Part shown: positions 43,418 to 51,373 of the stretch, in pieces
Layout: every line of letters starts with the position of its first letter
Position numbering within the stretch: position 1 is the first letter of the stretch
Assembly (NCBI GenBank): GCA_964424805.1
Contig: CAYRKH010000011.1
Location: 1-64,000, forward strand
Source of the DNA: IDS-8 sp964424805
Lineage (GTDB): Bacteria; Pseudomonadota; Gammaproteobacteria; Steroidobacterales; Woeseiaceae
Length of the DNA: 64,000 bases
Direction: 5' to 3'
Made by a program: the position numbers and the translations under genes
Notes under the pieces: model-generated
What the model saw: only the letters and a program-made list of their open reading frames with translations
Databases searched by the model: none
What the model was told of the DNA's origin: nothing

Positions 43418-43568
43418 TTTCAGATTAACCTTCGGCTCGCACCGATGATGCCGCCGCCGCGGCGGCCATTCCAGTACGACCGCGAACCTTTTCAGTATGT
43501 GAAGCTCCGCGGAAGGCGACGCCGGGCGGCGGCAGTTGCTATGCTGGAAACAGCAGGTGAGGGGTAAA

Positions 43569-44552
43569 ATGCAGACCAAAGCCATCCGAATGCACCGTTA
43601 CGGCGGTCCCGAGGTACTCGGGCTCGAGAGCGTCGAGCTGCCGGAGCCGGCAGCCCGTGAGGCGCGCGTGCGGCACACCGCCATCGGGCTCAACTTCATC
43701 GATACCTACCATCGCAGCGGCCTCTATCCGCTCGAGCTGCCGTCCGGCCTCGGCAGCGAGGCTGCCGGCGTGGTCGAGGCCGTCGGCGACGGCGTTACCG
43801 AGGTCGCGCCGGGCGACCGCGTCGTGTACACCGGCCAGCCGGCCGACGCGTACTCGCAGGCGCGCAATTTCCCGGCCGCACGGCTGGTCCCGCTCCCGGA
43901 CGGCGTCAGCGACGAGCAGGCGGCGGCGGTGCTGCTCAAGGGGCTGACGGCGTGGTACCTGCTGCGGCGCAGCTATCCCGTCCAGCCGGGCGACCCGATC
44001 CTGCTGTACGCGGCCGCGGGCGGCGTCGGCTCGCTCGCCACCCAGTGGGCGAAGCATCTCGGCGCTACCGTCATCGGCATCGTCAGCACGGATGAAAAAG
44101 CGCGGCAGGCGCGCGCGCTCGGCTGCGACCACGTCATTCGCTCGTCCGACGGCGGCAACGGGATCGCGGCGCGCGTGCGCGAGCTGACGGGCGGCAAGGG
44201 TGTGGCGGCGGTCTACGACTCTGTCGGGCGCGACACCTTCTTCCAGTCGCTGGATTCGCTGCGCCCGCACGGCGTGATGGTGAGCTTCGGCAATGCCTCC
44301 GGCCCGGTGGAGCCGTTTGCACCGTCCGAGCTGGCGAAGCGCCACTCCCTGTACGTGACGCGGCCGATACTGTTCGATTTCATCGACACGCGCGAACGCC
44401 TGCTCGAGGCCTCGCAGGAACTGTTCGGGCTGGTTGCAGGCGGCGTCCTGAAGGTGGACATCAACCAGCGCTACCCGCTGGCGAATGCCGCCGAAGCGCA
44501 CCGCGATCTCGAGGCAAGAAGGACCACCGGATCCACCATCCTGCTTCCCTGA
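43569..44552 (+). CDS. qorA: NADPH:quinone oxidoreductase
   Basis: A 327-residue zinc-independent medium-chain reductase. It has AIRMHRYGGPEVLGLE, IGLNFIDTYHRSGLYP, GLGSEAAGVVEAVGDGV and the NADPH motif LLYAAAGGVGSLATQWAKHLGA. The residue pattern matches E. coli QorA. It reduces quinones by one or two electrons with NADPH. It is divergent from the FAD reductase gene, with 151 bp between; GGTGAGGGG precedes the ATG. Confidence 0.93.
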   Translation: MQTKAIRMHRYGGPEVLGLESVELPEPAAREARVRHTAIGLNFIDTYHRSGLYPLELPSGLGSEAAGVVEAVGDGVTEVAPGDRVVYTGQPADAYSQARNFPAARLVPLPDGVSDEQAAAVLLKGLTAWYLLRRSYPVQPGDPILLYAAAGGVGSLATQWAKHLGATVIGIVSTDEKARQARALGCDHVIRSSDGGNGIAARVRELTGGKGVAAVYDSVGRDTFFQSLDSLRPHGVMVSFGNASGPVEPFAPSELAKRHSLYVTRPILFDFIDTRERLLEASQELFGLVAGGVLKVDINQRYPLANAAEAHRDLEARRTTGSTILLP

Positions 44553-44580
44553 AACCCGCCGCCGCCACGCACGGCTTGCG

Positions 44581-46950
44581 CTACGGCGTGACGGGCGTCA
44601 AGGGCCAGACGATCGGCATCAGGAAGTACGCCGTAATGAACACCACGATCATCAGCGGCAGCCCGACCTTCATGTAATCGGTGAAGCGATACCCGCCCGG
44701 GCCCATCACCAGGAGGTTGGCCGGATGCGAGATCGGGCTCAGGAAGCTTGCGCCGGCCGCGATGGCGATTGCCATCATGCCGGATTGCGGCTCGAAGCCG
44801 AGCTCGGCCATCGCGGACAGCACCAGCGGGGACATCAGCACGACCAGGGCCGCGGACGGAATGACGACGGTAAAGACGGTCGTGAGCAGGTAGAAGCCCA
44901 CCACCACCCACCACGGCCCGAAGGTGCCGAGCACGTCGACGAGCTGCCCGGAGAGGTAAGCGGCCGCACCGGACTCCTGCATGGCCGTGCCGAGCGGCAG
45001 CATGCCCGAAATGAGGAAGATCGCGCGCCAGTCGATCGCGCGATAGGCGCGCTCCATCGTCAGGCAGCCCGTCAGCACCATGACGCTGCCGCCGACGACC
45101 GCGGCGACCTGCGGCGGCGCAAAGCCCGCCATTACGCTCGCGACCACGCCGACCATGATGGCCGCGGCCAGCGGCGCGCGGCGGGTATCGGGCGGTTCCT
45201 GGCCCAGCGGCGTCAGGATCAGGAAATCGGAATCCGAGGCCAAAAGCTGCAGCCGGTCGCGCGGGCCGAGCATGAGCAGCGCGTCGCCGACCTGCAGCCG
45301 CTCTTCCGCCAGGTTGCCGTCCAGCGTCTTGCCCTCGCGCCAGATGCCGGCGAGCTCGATGCCGTAGCGCTCGCGGAAGTTCAGCTCGCCGACCGACTTG
45401 CCGGCGAGCCGGCTGCGCGGATCGAGCGTGGCGTCCATCAGGGTCAGCCGCTCGGAGTCGAACGCGCCGAGGTTGCGCGACACCTGCGTCTCGATCTCGA
45501 GCTCCTGCAGCCCGCGCAGCACGTCGAGATCCTCGTGCTGCCCTTCGATCAGCAGCAGGTCGCCGCCCACCAGGACCTCGTCGCCCTTGGGCATGACGGT
45601 CAGCCGGCCTTCCCGGAAAATGGCGAGCACGCGGAAGTCGAACACATCGGCGAGCCGGCTTTTGCCCAGCGTGGCGTCCGCGAGGTCGCTGTACTTCGGC
45701 AGCCGCACGACGAACATGCGCTCGTCGGCTTTGTATTCCTCGCTGAGATCCTCCTCGGTGCGCGGTACGACCTCGCTGAAATCCGAGAACTTGTGCAGTT
45801 CCTCGATCGCCGCCTTCTCACCCTGCACGAGCACCCGGTCGCCGGCGCGCAGCGGCACGTAGGCGAGGTTCGTCAGCCGGAACTTGTCGCGCCGCCACAC
45901 CCCCGCGACGCTGACGTTGAAGCGGGTACGGAAACCGGCCTCGCGGACCAGCTCGGAGACCAGGGGCGAGCCCTCCGCGATCGTCACCTCGGCATAGGCG
46001 ACGCGCGCGGCCACCATGGATTTCAGGACCGGCGCCTCGCGCTCGATGACGAGGTCGCTCCAGCGCTGCAGTTCGCGGAACTGCTCCAGGCGCCCCTGCA
46101 CCAGCAGGCTGTCGCCCGGCCGCAGCACCGTCTGCCGGCTCGGCAGCGTCTCGCTGCGCCCGAAGCGCATCAACGCGAGGATGATCAGCCCGGTGGAGGA
46201 GCCGATGCGGCTCTGCGCCAGCGTTTTCCCGACCAGCACGGAATTCACCGGGACCCGCAGCATGAACGTCTGCTCCTGCAGCTTGTACTGCGAGCGCAGG
46301 GAACGCTGGCTGCGGTAGCGCCCGCGCTCGGCGCGCGGCCGCTTGGGTAGCAGCAGCCGGCCGACCAGCCCCAGGAACGCCACGCCGGTGATGACGACGG
46401 CACCGCCGACCGGGATGAAATCGAACACCGAGAACGGCTCATGGCCGGCGCGTTCCAGCGCTTCGCTGATGAGCAGGTTGTGCGAGGTGCCGAATAGCGT
46501 CGTCTGGCCGCCGAGCAGGGTGCCGAAAGCCAGCGGAATCAGGAGCCGGGAAGGGGCGATGCGGGTGCGGCGGGAAAGATCCATGACCACCGGCAGCATC
46601 AGCGCCACCACCCCGATGTTATTCATGAAGCCCGACAGCGTGGCCGCGGAAATCATGATGACGATGTTCATCGGGAGTTCGCGGCGGCCCGCGATCCGCA
46701 GCACCTGGTAGCCGATGATATTGGCGATGCCGGTGCGCGCCAGCCCCTCGCTCAAAATGAACATTGCCCAGATCGTGATCACGGCCGGGTTGCTGAAGCC
46801 CGCGAAGGCTTGCTCGGGCGTCACCAGCCCGGTCACCGCGAGCGTGCCGAGCACCAGCAGCGCCACCAGGTCCATGCGGATGATGCCGCTTATGAACAGG
46901 ACCAGCGCCACGCCCAGGATGGCGAGAACCAGTGCGATCTCCAGGGTCAT
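44581..46950 (-). CDS. SLC13/DASS-type anion transporter with four RCK_C-like domains
   Basis: A 789-residue membrane protein. Helices 1 to about 6 come first (MNNIGVVALMLPVVMDLSRR, then GTLLGGQTTLFGTSHNLL). A soluble insert of about 390 residues follows, then the second helical half (GFEPQSGMMAIAIAAGASFL, SPISHPANLLVMGPGGY). The insert holds four TrkA-C/RCK_C-like repeats, each with a 'G(D/E)xLLVxG' strand (near LRPGDSLLVQG, LRAGDRVLVQG, LVGGDLLLIEG, LQVGDALLMLG). Two is the usual number. The substrate may be sulfate, a dicarboxylate or another anion; this cannot be told. Confidence 0.88.
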   Translation of the reverse strand: MTLEIALVLAILGVALVLFISGIIRMDLVALLVLGTLAVTGLVTPEQAFAGFSNPAVITIWAMFILSEGLARTGIANIIGYQVLRIAGRRELPMNIVIMISAATLSGFMNNIGVVALMLPVVMDLSRRTRIAPSRLLIPLAFGTLLGGQTTLFGTSHNLLISEALERAGHEPFSVFDFIPVGGAVVITGVAFLGLVGRLLLPKRPRAERGRYRSQRSLRSQYKLQEQTFMLRVPVNSVLVGKTLAQSRIGSSTGLIILALMRFGRSETLPSRQTVLRPGDSLLVQGRLEQFRELQRWSDLVIEREAPVLKSMVAARVAYAEVTIAEGSPLVSELVREAGFRTRFNVSVAGVWRRDKFRLTNLAYVPLRAGDRVLVQGEKAAIEELHKFSDFSEVVPRTEEDLSEEYKADERMFVVRLPKYSDLADATLGKSRLADVFDFRVLAIFREGRLTVMPKGDEVLVGGDLLLIEGQHEDLDVLRGLQELEIETQVSRNLGAFDSERLTLMDATLDPRSRLAGKSVGELNFRERYGIELAGIWREGKTLDGNLAEERLQVGDALLMLGPRDRLQLLASDSDFLILTPLGQEPPDTRRAPLAAAIMVGVVASVMAGFAPPQVAAVVGGSVMVLTGCLTMERAYRAIDWRAIFLISGMLPLGTAMQESGAAAYLSGQLVDVLGTFGPWWVVVGFYLLTTVFTVVIPSAALVVLMSPLVLSAMAELGFEPQSGMMAIAIAAGASFLSPISHPANLLVMGPGGYRFTDYMKVGLPLMIVVFITAYFLMPIVWPLTPVTP

Positions 46951-47065
46951 CGGCGCTTGATCGGCATGCGGACGGAGCGATTCCGGTGTGAAGTTCGACG
47001 ACCGCGGATTCTAAACGATTCGGGCGCTCCTGTTGGGCGGCGCCTCGCCCGGCGGGTTCGTGGGG

Positions 47066-47125
47066 TGTCACAAATGTGCTACAAACTGGCCGGGTCATCC
47101 CGCCGTTCGTGAACCTTGTCACAAA
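47066..47125. promoter_or_regulatory. Direct repeats TGTCACAAA in the leader of the 47.3-kb gene pair
   Basis: TGTCACAAA occurs at 47066-47074 and again at 47117-47125 (51-base spacing) in the 361-bp gap between the divergent SLC13-type gene and the unknown pair. The sites could be operators. A -10-like TATACA follows at 47145-47150, but no well-spaced -35 was found. Confidence 0.4.
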
Positions 47126-47158
47126 GGAACGGTTCTAAAAGCGATATACACAGGAGGT

Positions 47159-47225
47159 CTCCCGCGCGCGACCACGCGCGGGAGATCGTGGTGCGGTGAA
47201 CTCCGTGGGGTGAGTTCCACACCGC
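47159..47225 (+). promoter_or_regulatory. Two strong hairpins in the 5' leader of the unknown gene pair
   Basis: Hairpin 1 (47159-47184) is a perfect 10-bp stem CTCCCGCGCG / CGCGCGGGAG with a 6-base loop. Hairpin 2 (47193-47225) pairs GCGGTGAACTC with GAGTT-CCA-CACCGC, with a 3-base bulge. Both precede the ATG at 47312 by more than 85 bases and neither is followed by a U-run. They may form a structured leader RNA. No known riboswitch class was recognised. Confidence 0.5.
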
Positions 47226-47311
47226 TGAACGGATTCAGCATGGCGTGTGCTTGCCGTCACTTTGCGCACCGTTGCCCGCTTGTGAGGATTCCTGAGCGAG
47301 GTGAGAAGAGC

Positions 47312-47944
47312 ATGAGCGATCGTGCAACTACCGAACACGTCGTGCGGGTGCAGAACCTGCGCGATTATTTTCGCGAATCGATCGACGCCGTCATCGAGAA
47401 GCAGAAGGTCGACGTCGACCCGCACGCCGCCCATTACGTCGTCAACCTGATGACCCTGTTCTCCCGGTCCGAGGACCTTTACGAGGATCACGGCGAAGCC
47501 TACGGCCTCAAGCCGCTGGCACTCATGCTGGTGGACGCGGTCGAGGCCGCGAGCGCCGAGCAGCGCACGCTGTCGTTGCAGCGCATAGGCGATGTGTCCC
47601 TGTTCATCGCCGGTTTCTTCGCCGACAGCCTCGCGCACCGGCTGGTCGATCTGGACTATTACATCCACATGGGCGGCAACGCCTACGGCTCGCTGTCCGA
47701 CGAGATCCGCGGAACCTGGCGGGGCCGGGCGCTGGCACACGTGTACCGGGAGCTGGCGCGCAAGTTCCAGGTGCTCGTCGACGTGCTGAACGAGGTGCGG
47801 GACGGTGCAGGCCAGTCCTCGGACATCGACCTGCTGCGCACCTACGAGGTCTGGCTGAAGACCGGCAGCCGGCGCGCGGCGGCACTCCTGCGCCAGAACG
47901 GCGTCGTGCCGATGCCGAACGCCGTCAGCCGCCGCAGCCACTAG
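47312..47944 (+). CDS. Conserved-looking protein of unknown function, first of a pair
   Basis: A 210-residue soluble, mainly helical protein without signal or membrane segment. Notable stretches are HAAHYVVNLMTLFSRSEDLY, RIGDVSLFIAGFFADSLAHR and DYYIHMGGNAYGSLSD. No family was recognised. GAGGTGAGAAG precedes the ATG. The next gene starts 10 bases after its stop, so the two form an operon. Codon use and GC look native. Confidence 0.7.
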   Translation: MSDRATTEHVVRVQNLRDYFRESIDAVIEKQKVDVDPHAAHYVVNLMTLFSRSEDLYEDHGEAYGLKPLALMLVDAVEAASAEQRTLSLQRIGDVSLFIAGFFADSLAHRLVDLDYYIHMGGNAYGSLSDEIRGTWRGRALAHVYRELARKFQVLVDVLNEVRDGAGQSSDIDLLRTYEVWLKTGSRRAAALLRQNGVVPMPNAVSRRSH

Positions 47945-47953
47945 CATTCGTCG

Positions 47954-48607
47954 ATGCTTGCGCTCCTGCAGAAATACCTCACCGACATCTACCAGGCGGA
48001 CCATGGGTTCTCGGTCATGGACTTCCTCATCACCGACCCGGCGCTGGCCAGGGTCCTGGCCCCCGGCGCGCTGGTGCCGAACACGGACGAATCGGTGCTG
48101 CTCAGCCAGGACGGCAACGAGCTGGCGCTGTCCGTCTATCTCGACGAGGAAATGCTGCAGCGCCTCGACCGCGCCGACCCGCTGAATGCCCTGCAGCCCT
48201 CGCAGCTGGACGACCTCTGCAAGGTGCTGGAAGGCATCAGCCACTTCAACTACATCATGTGGCGGGCACGGCAGGGGCGGAGCGTCAAGCTGCTCGAGCT
48301 GGAAATGCAGGCGGAGGTCGACAAGTTCGTCAGCACCTGGCTCATGGCGCTGCGCCAGAACGACCTGCAGCTGGCCCGGCAGCTCCACGGCTGGCTGTTC
48401 GACGAGGTGAGCTTCAACCCCGGGCTCGACCAGGAGCAGGCCGAGCGCTACCGGGCGGCGAACGACTTTGCCGCGCGCTTCTGCCACGGGTTGGCGGCGC
48501 GGCTCGATCGCGACGGGGAAAAGGCGCTCCGCGAGCTGCGGCGGTTCTACCGGCTGTCGCAGGGTGGGAAAATCAGCCACATCAACGAGCAGGCGTACGC
48601 GCTCTGA
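47954..48607 (+). CDS. Conserved-looking protein of unknown function, second of a pair
   Basis: A 217-residue soluble, mostly helical protein. Its N-terminal half, VMDFLITDPALARVLAPGAL and ESVLLSQDGNELALSVYLDE, reads like a small alpha/beta domain. The second half is rich in Gln, Leu and Arg helices (LMALRQNDLQLARQLHGWLF). No catalytic motif is visible. It directly follows the 47.3-kb gene and most likely works with it. The ATG is at 47954. Confidence 0.7.
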   Translation: MLALLQKYLTDIYQADHGFSVMDFLITDPALARVLAPGALVPNTDESVLLSQDGNELALSVYLDEEMLQRLDRADPLNALQPSQLDDLCKVLEGISHFNYIMWRARQGRSVKLLELEMQAEVDKFVSTWLMALRQNDLQLARQLHGWLFDEVSFNPGLDQEQAERYRAANDFAARFCHGLAARLDRDGEKALRELRRFYRLSQGGKISHINEQAYAL

Positions 48608-48675
48608 TGGCGCCGCGAGGCCCTCCCGGCGCTCGCGATTTGTCATTCTTCGGCTCCGCCTTTCATAATGCGGGC

Positions 48676-49646
48676 ATGGACGACATCGCATTCCGCCGGA
48701 GCCTCTACCCCGCCATCGAACCGAACCAGAGCGGCATGCTCGATGTCGGCGATGGCNNNNNNNNNNCGAGCTCTACTACGAGGAGTCGGGTAACCCCCGC
48801 GGCAAGCCGGTCGTGTTCCTGCACGGCGGCCCGGGCGGCGGCACCACCCCGAAGATGCGCCAGTTCTTCGACCCCGCGGCATACCGCATCGTGCTGTTCG
48901 ACCAGCGCGGGGCCGGGCGCAGCCGGCCGCACGCGAACCTCGAGGCCAACACGACCTGGCACTTGGTCGAGGACATCGAGCGGCTGCGGCAGCACCTGGG
49001 GATCGAGCGCTGGCAGGTGTTCGGCGGCTCCTGGGGCAGCACCCTGGCGCTCGCCTACGCGGAAACGCACCCGGAGCGCGTGACGGAACTCGTGCTCCGC
49101 GGCATCTTTTTGCTGCGCCGCAAGGAGATCGACTGGTTCTACCAGCGCGGCGTGAGTGAAATATTCCCGGACCTTTGGCAGGACTTCCTCGCGCCGATCC
49201 CGGAGGACGAGCGCGGCGACCTGCTGCACGCGTATCACCGTCGATTGACCGGCGGCGACAGCGGGGCCCGGCTGCGTGCCGCGAAAGCCTGGTCCGTGTG
49301 GGAAGGCTCGACCAGCACCCTGCTGCCGCGGCCCGAAGTCCGGAAGACCTTCGAGGAGGACCACATGGCGCTGGCCATGGCCCGCATCGAAAGCCATTAC
49401 TTCGTCAACGGCGGCTTCATGGACGAAGGCCAGTTACTGCGCGACGTCGGCCGTATCCGGCACATCCCGGCCGTCATCGTGCAGGGCCGCTACGACGTGG
49501 TGTGCGCGCCGGTCACCGCATGGGAGCTGTCGCGCGCCTGGCCGGAGGCGGACCTGCGGATGGTGCCAGATGCCGGGCACGCGGCCTTCGAGCCGGGCAA
49601 CGTGCACGAGCTCGTCTCCGCGACGGACCGGTTCGCCAGCCTTTGA
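48676..49646 (+). CDS. pip: Proline iminopeptidase, interrupted by a 10-N assembly gap
   Basis: An alpha/beta-hydrolase of the S33 family. The N-terminal part, MDDIAFRRSLYPAIEPNQSG to MLDVGDG, lies before the gap; ELYYEESGNPRGKPVVFLHG GPGGG follows it. The nucleophile is in GGSWGST and the catalytic Asp/His fit VQGRYDVVCAP and DAGHAAF. The two parts are in different frames only because the gap is written as 10 bases. Family alignment expects about one residue (His-like) there, so about two real bases are missing. The gene is probably intact. It removes N-terminal proline from peptides. Its stop overlaps the next start. Confidence 0.9.
48757..48766. other. Assembly gap (10 Ns)
   Basis: Ten consecutive Ns interrupt the proline iminopeptidase gene. 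The reading frame before (GDVGDG) and after (ELYYEESG) the gap can be joined in frame only if the true length is 2 modulo 3, so the printed length is a placeholder. Confidence 0.99.
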
Positions 49647-50986
49647 GCAAGCTCCTCATCGCCAACGCGCGGGTGGTCAACGGCGGCCTCGTCACGGAAG
49701 CCGACGTTCTCGTGGCCGGAGAACGCATTGAGAAGATCGCCGGCAGCATCGCGGCAGGCGAAAACGTCGAGGTGCTGGATGCCCGCGGGCGCTACCTGCT
49801 GCCCGGCATGATCGACGACCAGGTCCACTTCCGCGAGCCCGGGCTCACGCACAAGGCCGACATCGAGAGCGAGTCGATAGCGGCCGTCGCCGGCGGCGTG
49901 ACGAGCTTCATGGACATGCCGAACGTGAACCCCCAGACCACGACGCGAGCGGCCCTGGCGGCGAAGTACGAGCGTGCTGCCGGCCGCGCCCGCGCCAACT
50001 ACGCGTTCTACCTCGGTGCGACGAACCACAACATCGGGGAAATCCAGGCCCTCACGGTCAATGAGGCCTGCGGCATCAAGTGCTTCATGGGTGCATCGAC
50101 CGGCGACATGCTGGTGGACGATCCGGACGCGCTGGAGCGGCTGTTCGCCGAGGCGCCGCTGCTCGTCGTCACGCACTGCGAGCATTCGCCGACGATTCGC
50201 GAGAACGAGGCGCGCGCCCGGGCCCGGTACGGCGAGAACGTGCCGATGTCGGAGCACCCCGCCATCCGTTCCGCGGCGGCCTGCCTTGCGTCCTCGTCCA
50301 CGGCCGTCGAGCTCGCGCGGCGTCACGACGCGCGGCTGCACATCCTGCACCTCACCACGGCCGCCGAAATGGGACTGCTGTCCTCCGCCGGGCGGCTCGA
50401 CAAGCGCGTCACGGCCGAAGTCTGCGTCCATCACCTGTGGTTCGATGAAAGCCGCTACGCCGACCTCGGTACCCTGATCAAGTGCAATCCGGCGATCAAG
50501 TCCGCGGAAGACCGCGCCGCGCTCATCAACGCCGTCAACGAGGGCCGCATCGACGTCGTCGCCACCGACCATGCGCCGCACACCGCGAGCGAGAAGGACA
50601 ATACCTACTTCAAGGCGCCCGCCGGACTGCCGCTGGTGCAGCACGCGCTGCTCGTCCTGTTCGATCTCGCGGCCGAGGGGAAGCTCCCGGTCGAGACCAT
50701 CGTCGACCGCACGAGCCATGCGCCGGCCGATATTTACGGCGTCGTCGAACGGGGCTACGTGCGGGAGGGTTATTTCGCGGACCTGGTGCTGGTCGATCCG
50801 CAGGCGCCCCACACTGTGAAACCTTCCAACCTGCTCTACAAATGCGGCTGGTCGCCCTTCGAGGGCCACACGTTCCGGTCGAGCATCGATGCCACCTGGG
50901 TTAACGGCCGCATCGTTTGGCGTGACGGCCAACCCACCGGCGACATCGCCGGCCGGCGCCTGGCCTTCAGCCGCGGCCGGCACTAG
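49643..50986 (+). CDS. pyrC: Dihydroorotase (class I-like)
   Basis: A 447-residue amidohydrolase. The metal ligands are visible in DDQVHFREPGLTHKADIE, HILHLTTAAEMG and ATDHAPHTASEKD. GLPLVQHALLVLF and an NPAIKS region are typical of dihydroorotase. It closes carbamoyl-aspartate to dihydroorotate in pyrimidine synthesis. The length fits the long class I type used by xanthomonads rather than E. coli PyrC (about 348). The start is TTG at 49643, overlapping the pip stop. The enzyme could also be a related cyclic amidase, but the motif set favours dihydroorotase. Confidence 0.88.
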   Translation: MSKLLIANARVVNGGLVTEADVLVAGERIEKIAGSIAAGENVEVLDARGRYLLPGMIDDQVHFREPGLTHKADIESESIAAVAGGVTSFMDMPNVNPQTTTRAALAAKYERAAGRARANYAFYLGATNHNIGEIQALTVNEACGIKCFMGASTGDMLVDDPDALERLFAEAPLLVVTHCEHSPTIRENEARARARYGENVPMSEHPAIRSAAACLASSSTAVELARRHDARLHILHLTTAAEMGLLSSAGRLDKRVTAEVCVHHLWFDESRYADLGTLIKCNPAIKSAEDRAALINAVNEGRIDVVATDHAPHTASEKDNTYFKAPAGLPLVQHALLVLFDLAAEGKLPVETIVDRTSHAPADIYGVVERGYVREGYFADLVLVDPQAPHTVKPSNLLYKCGWSPFEGHTFRSSIDATWVNGRIVWRDGQPTGDIAGRRLAFSRGRH

Positions 50987-51032
50987 CGCCCGCGTCCGGC
51001 GCCTGCCTTTCCATTGGGCCCGACGCCTGCCC

Positions 51033-51210
51033 TGTGGGAGCGCGCATGGCGCGCGATGCCACCGCGGCCGGACGACGACCGACGGTGCGAAACGGCAGCG
51101 CCTGGCGATCGCGCGCCATGCGCGCTCCCACAGGGCAGGCGCCCGGCGATCGCGCCATGCGCGCTCCCACAGGGCAGGCGCCCGGCGATCGCGCCGTGCG
51201 CTCCTGCAGG
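51033..51210. repeat. Cluster of four REP-like palindromic repeats with 39-41-bp tandem spacing
   Basis: One plus-oriented copy (TGTGGGAGCGCGCATGGCGC, 51033-51052) is followed by three inverted copies starting at about 51107, 51148 and 51187. The three share the core GATCGCGCCATGCGCGCTCC and also their spacer (CAGGGCAGGCGCCCGGC). The period is 41 then 39 bases. The array occupies the 387-bp gap between dihydroorotase and the GltD-like gene. A weak promoter TTTACT-N16-TATCCT (51278-51305) may follow it. Confidence 0.7.
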
Positions 51211-51373
51211 AACGGAGCGGAATCTTCGTTGTCGAAACGGGTAACAGGACCCGCCGCACGGTTGTGCGACAAAACTGTTTACTTTCCGGGCAATCCCGCT
51301 ATCCTTGCCGGCAGATCGCCCGGCTGTCGGACGTTTGGGACCAGGGACGACGCGACCCCGGCGCGGCATCGGA

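Noticed and set aside
47159..47225. Known riboswitch in the leader
   Set aside because: The hairpins lack the conserved core motifs of common classes (TPP, SAM, cobalamin, glycine, FMN).
48676..49646. Proline iminopeptidase pseudogene
   Set aside because: The frame change coincides with an N gap, and residues on both sides are conserved, so a sequencing gap explains it.
51033..51210. CRISPR array
   Set aside because: Units are palindromic REP-like elements with near-identical spacers and only three to four copies; no cas genes are near.
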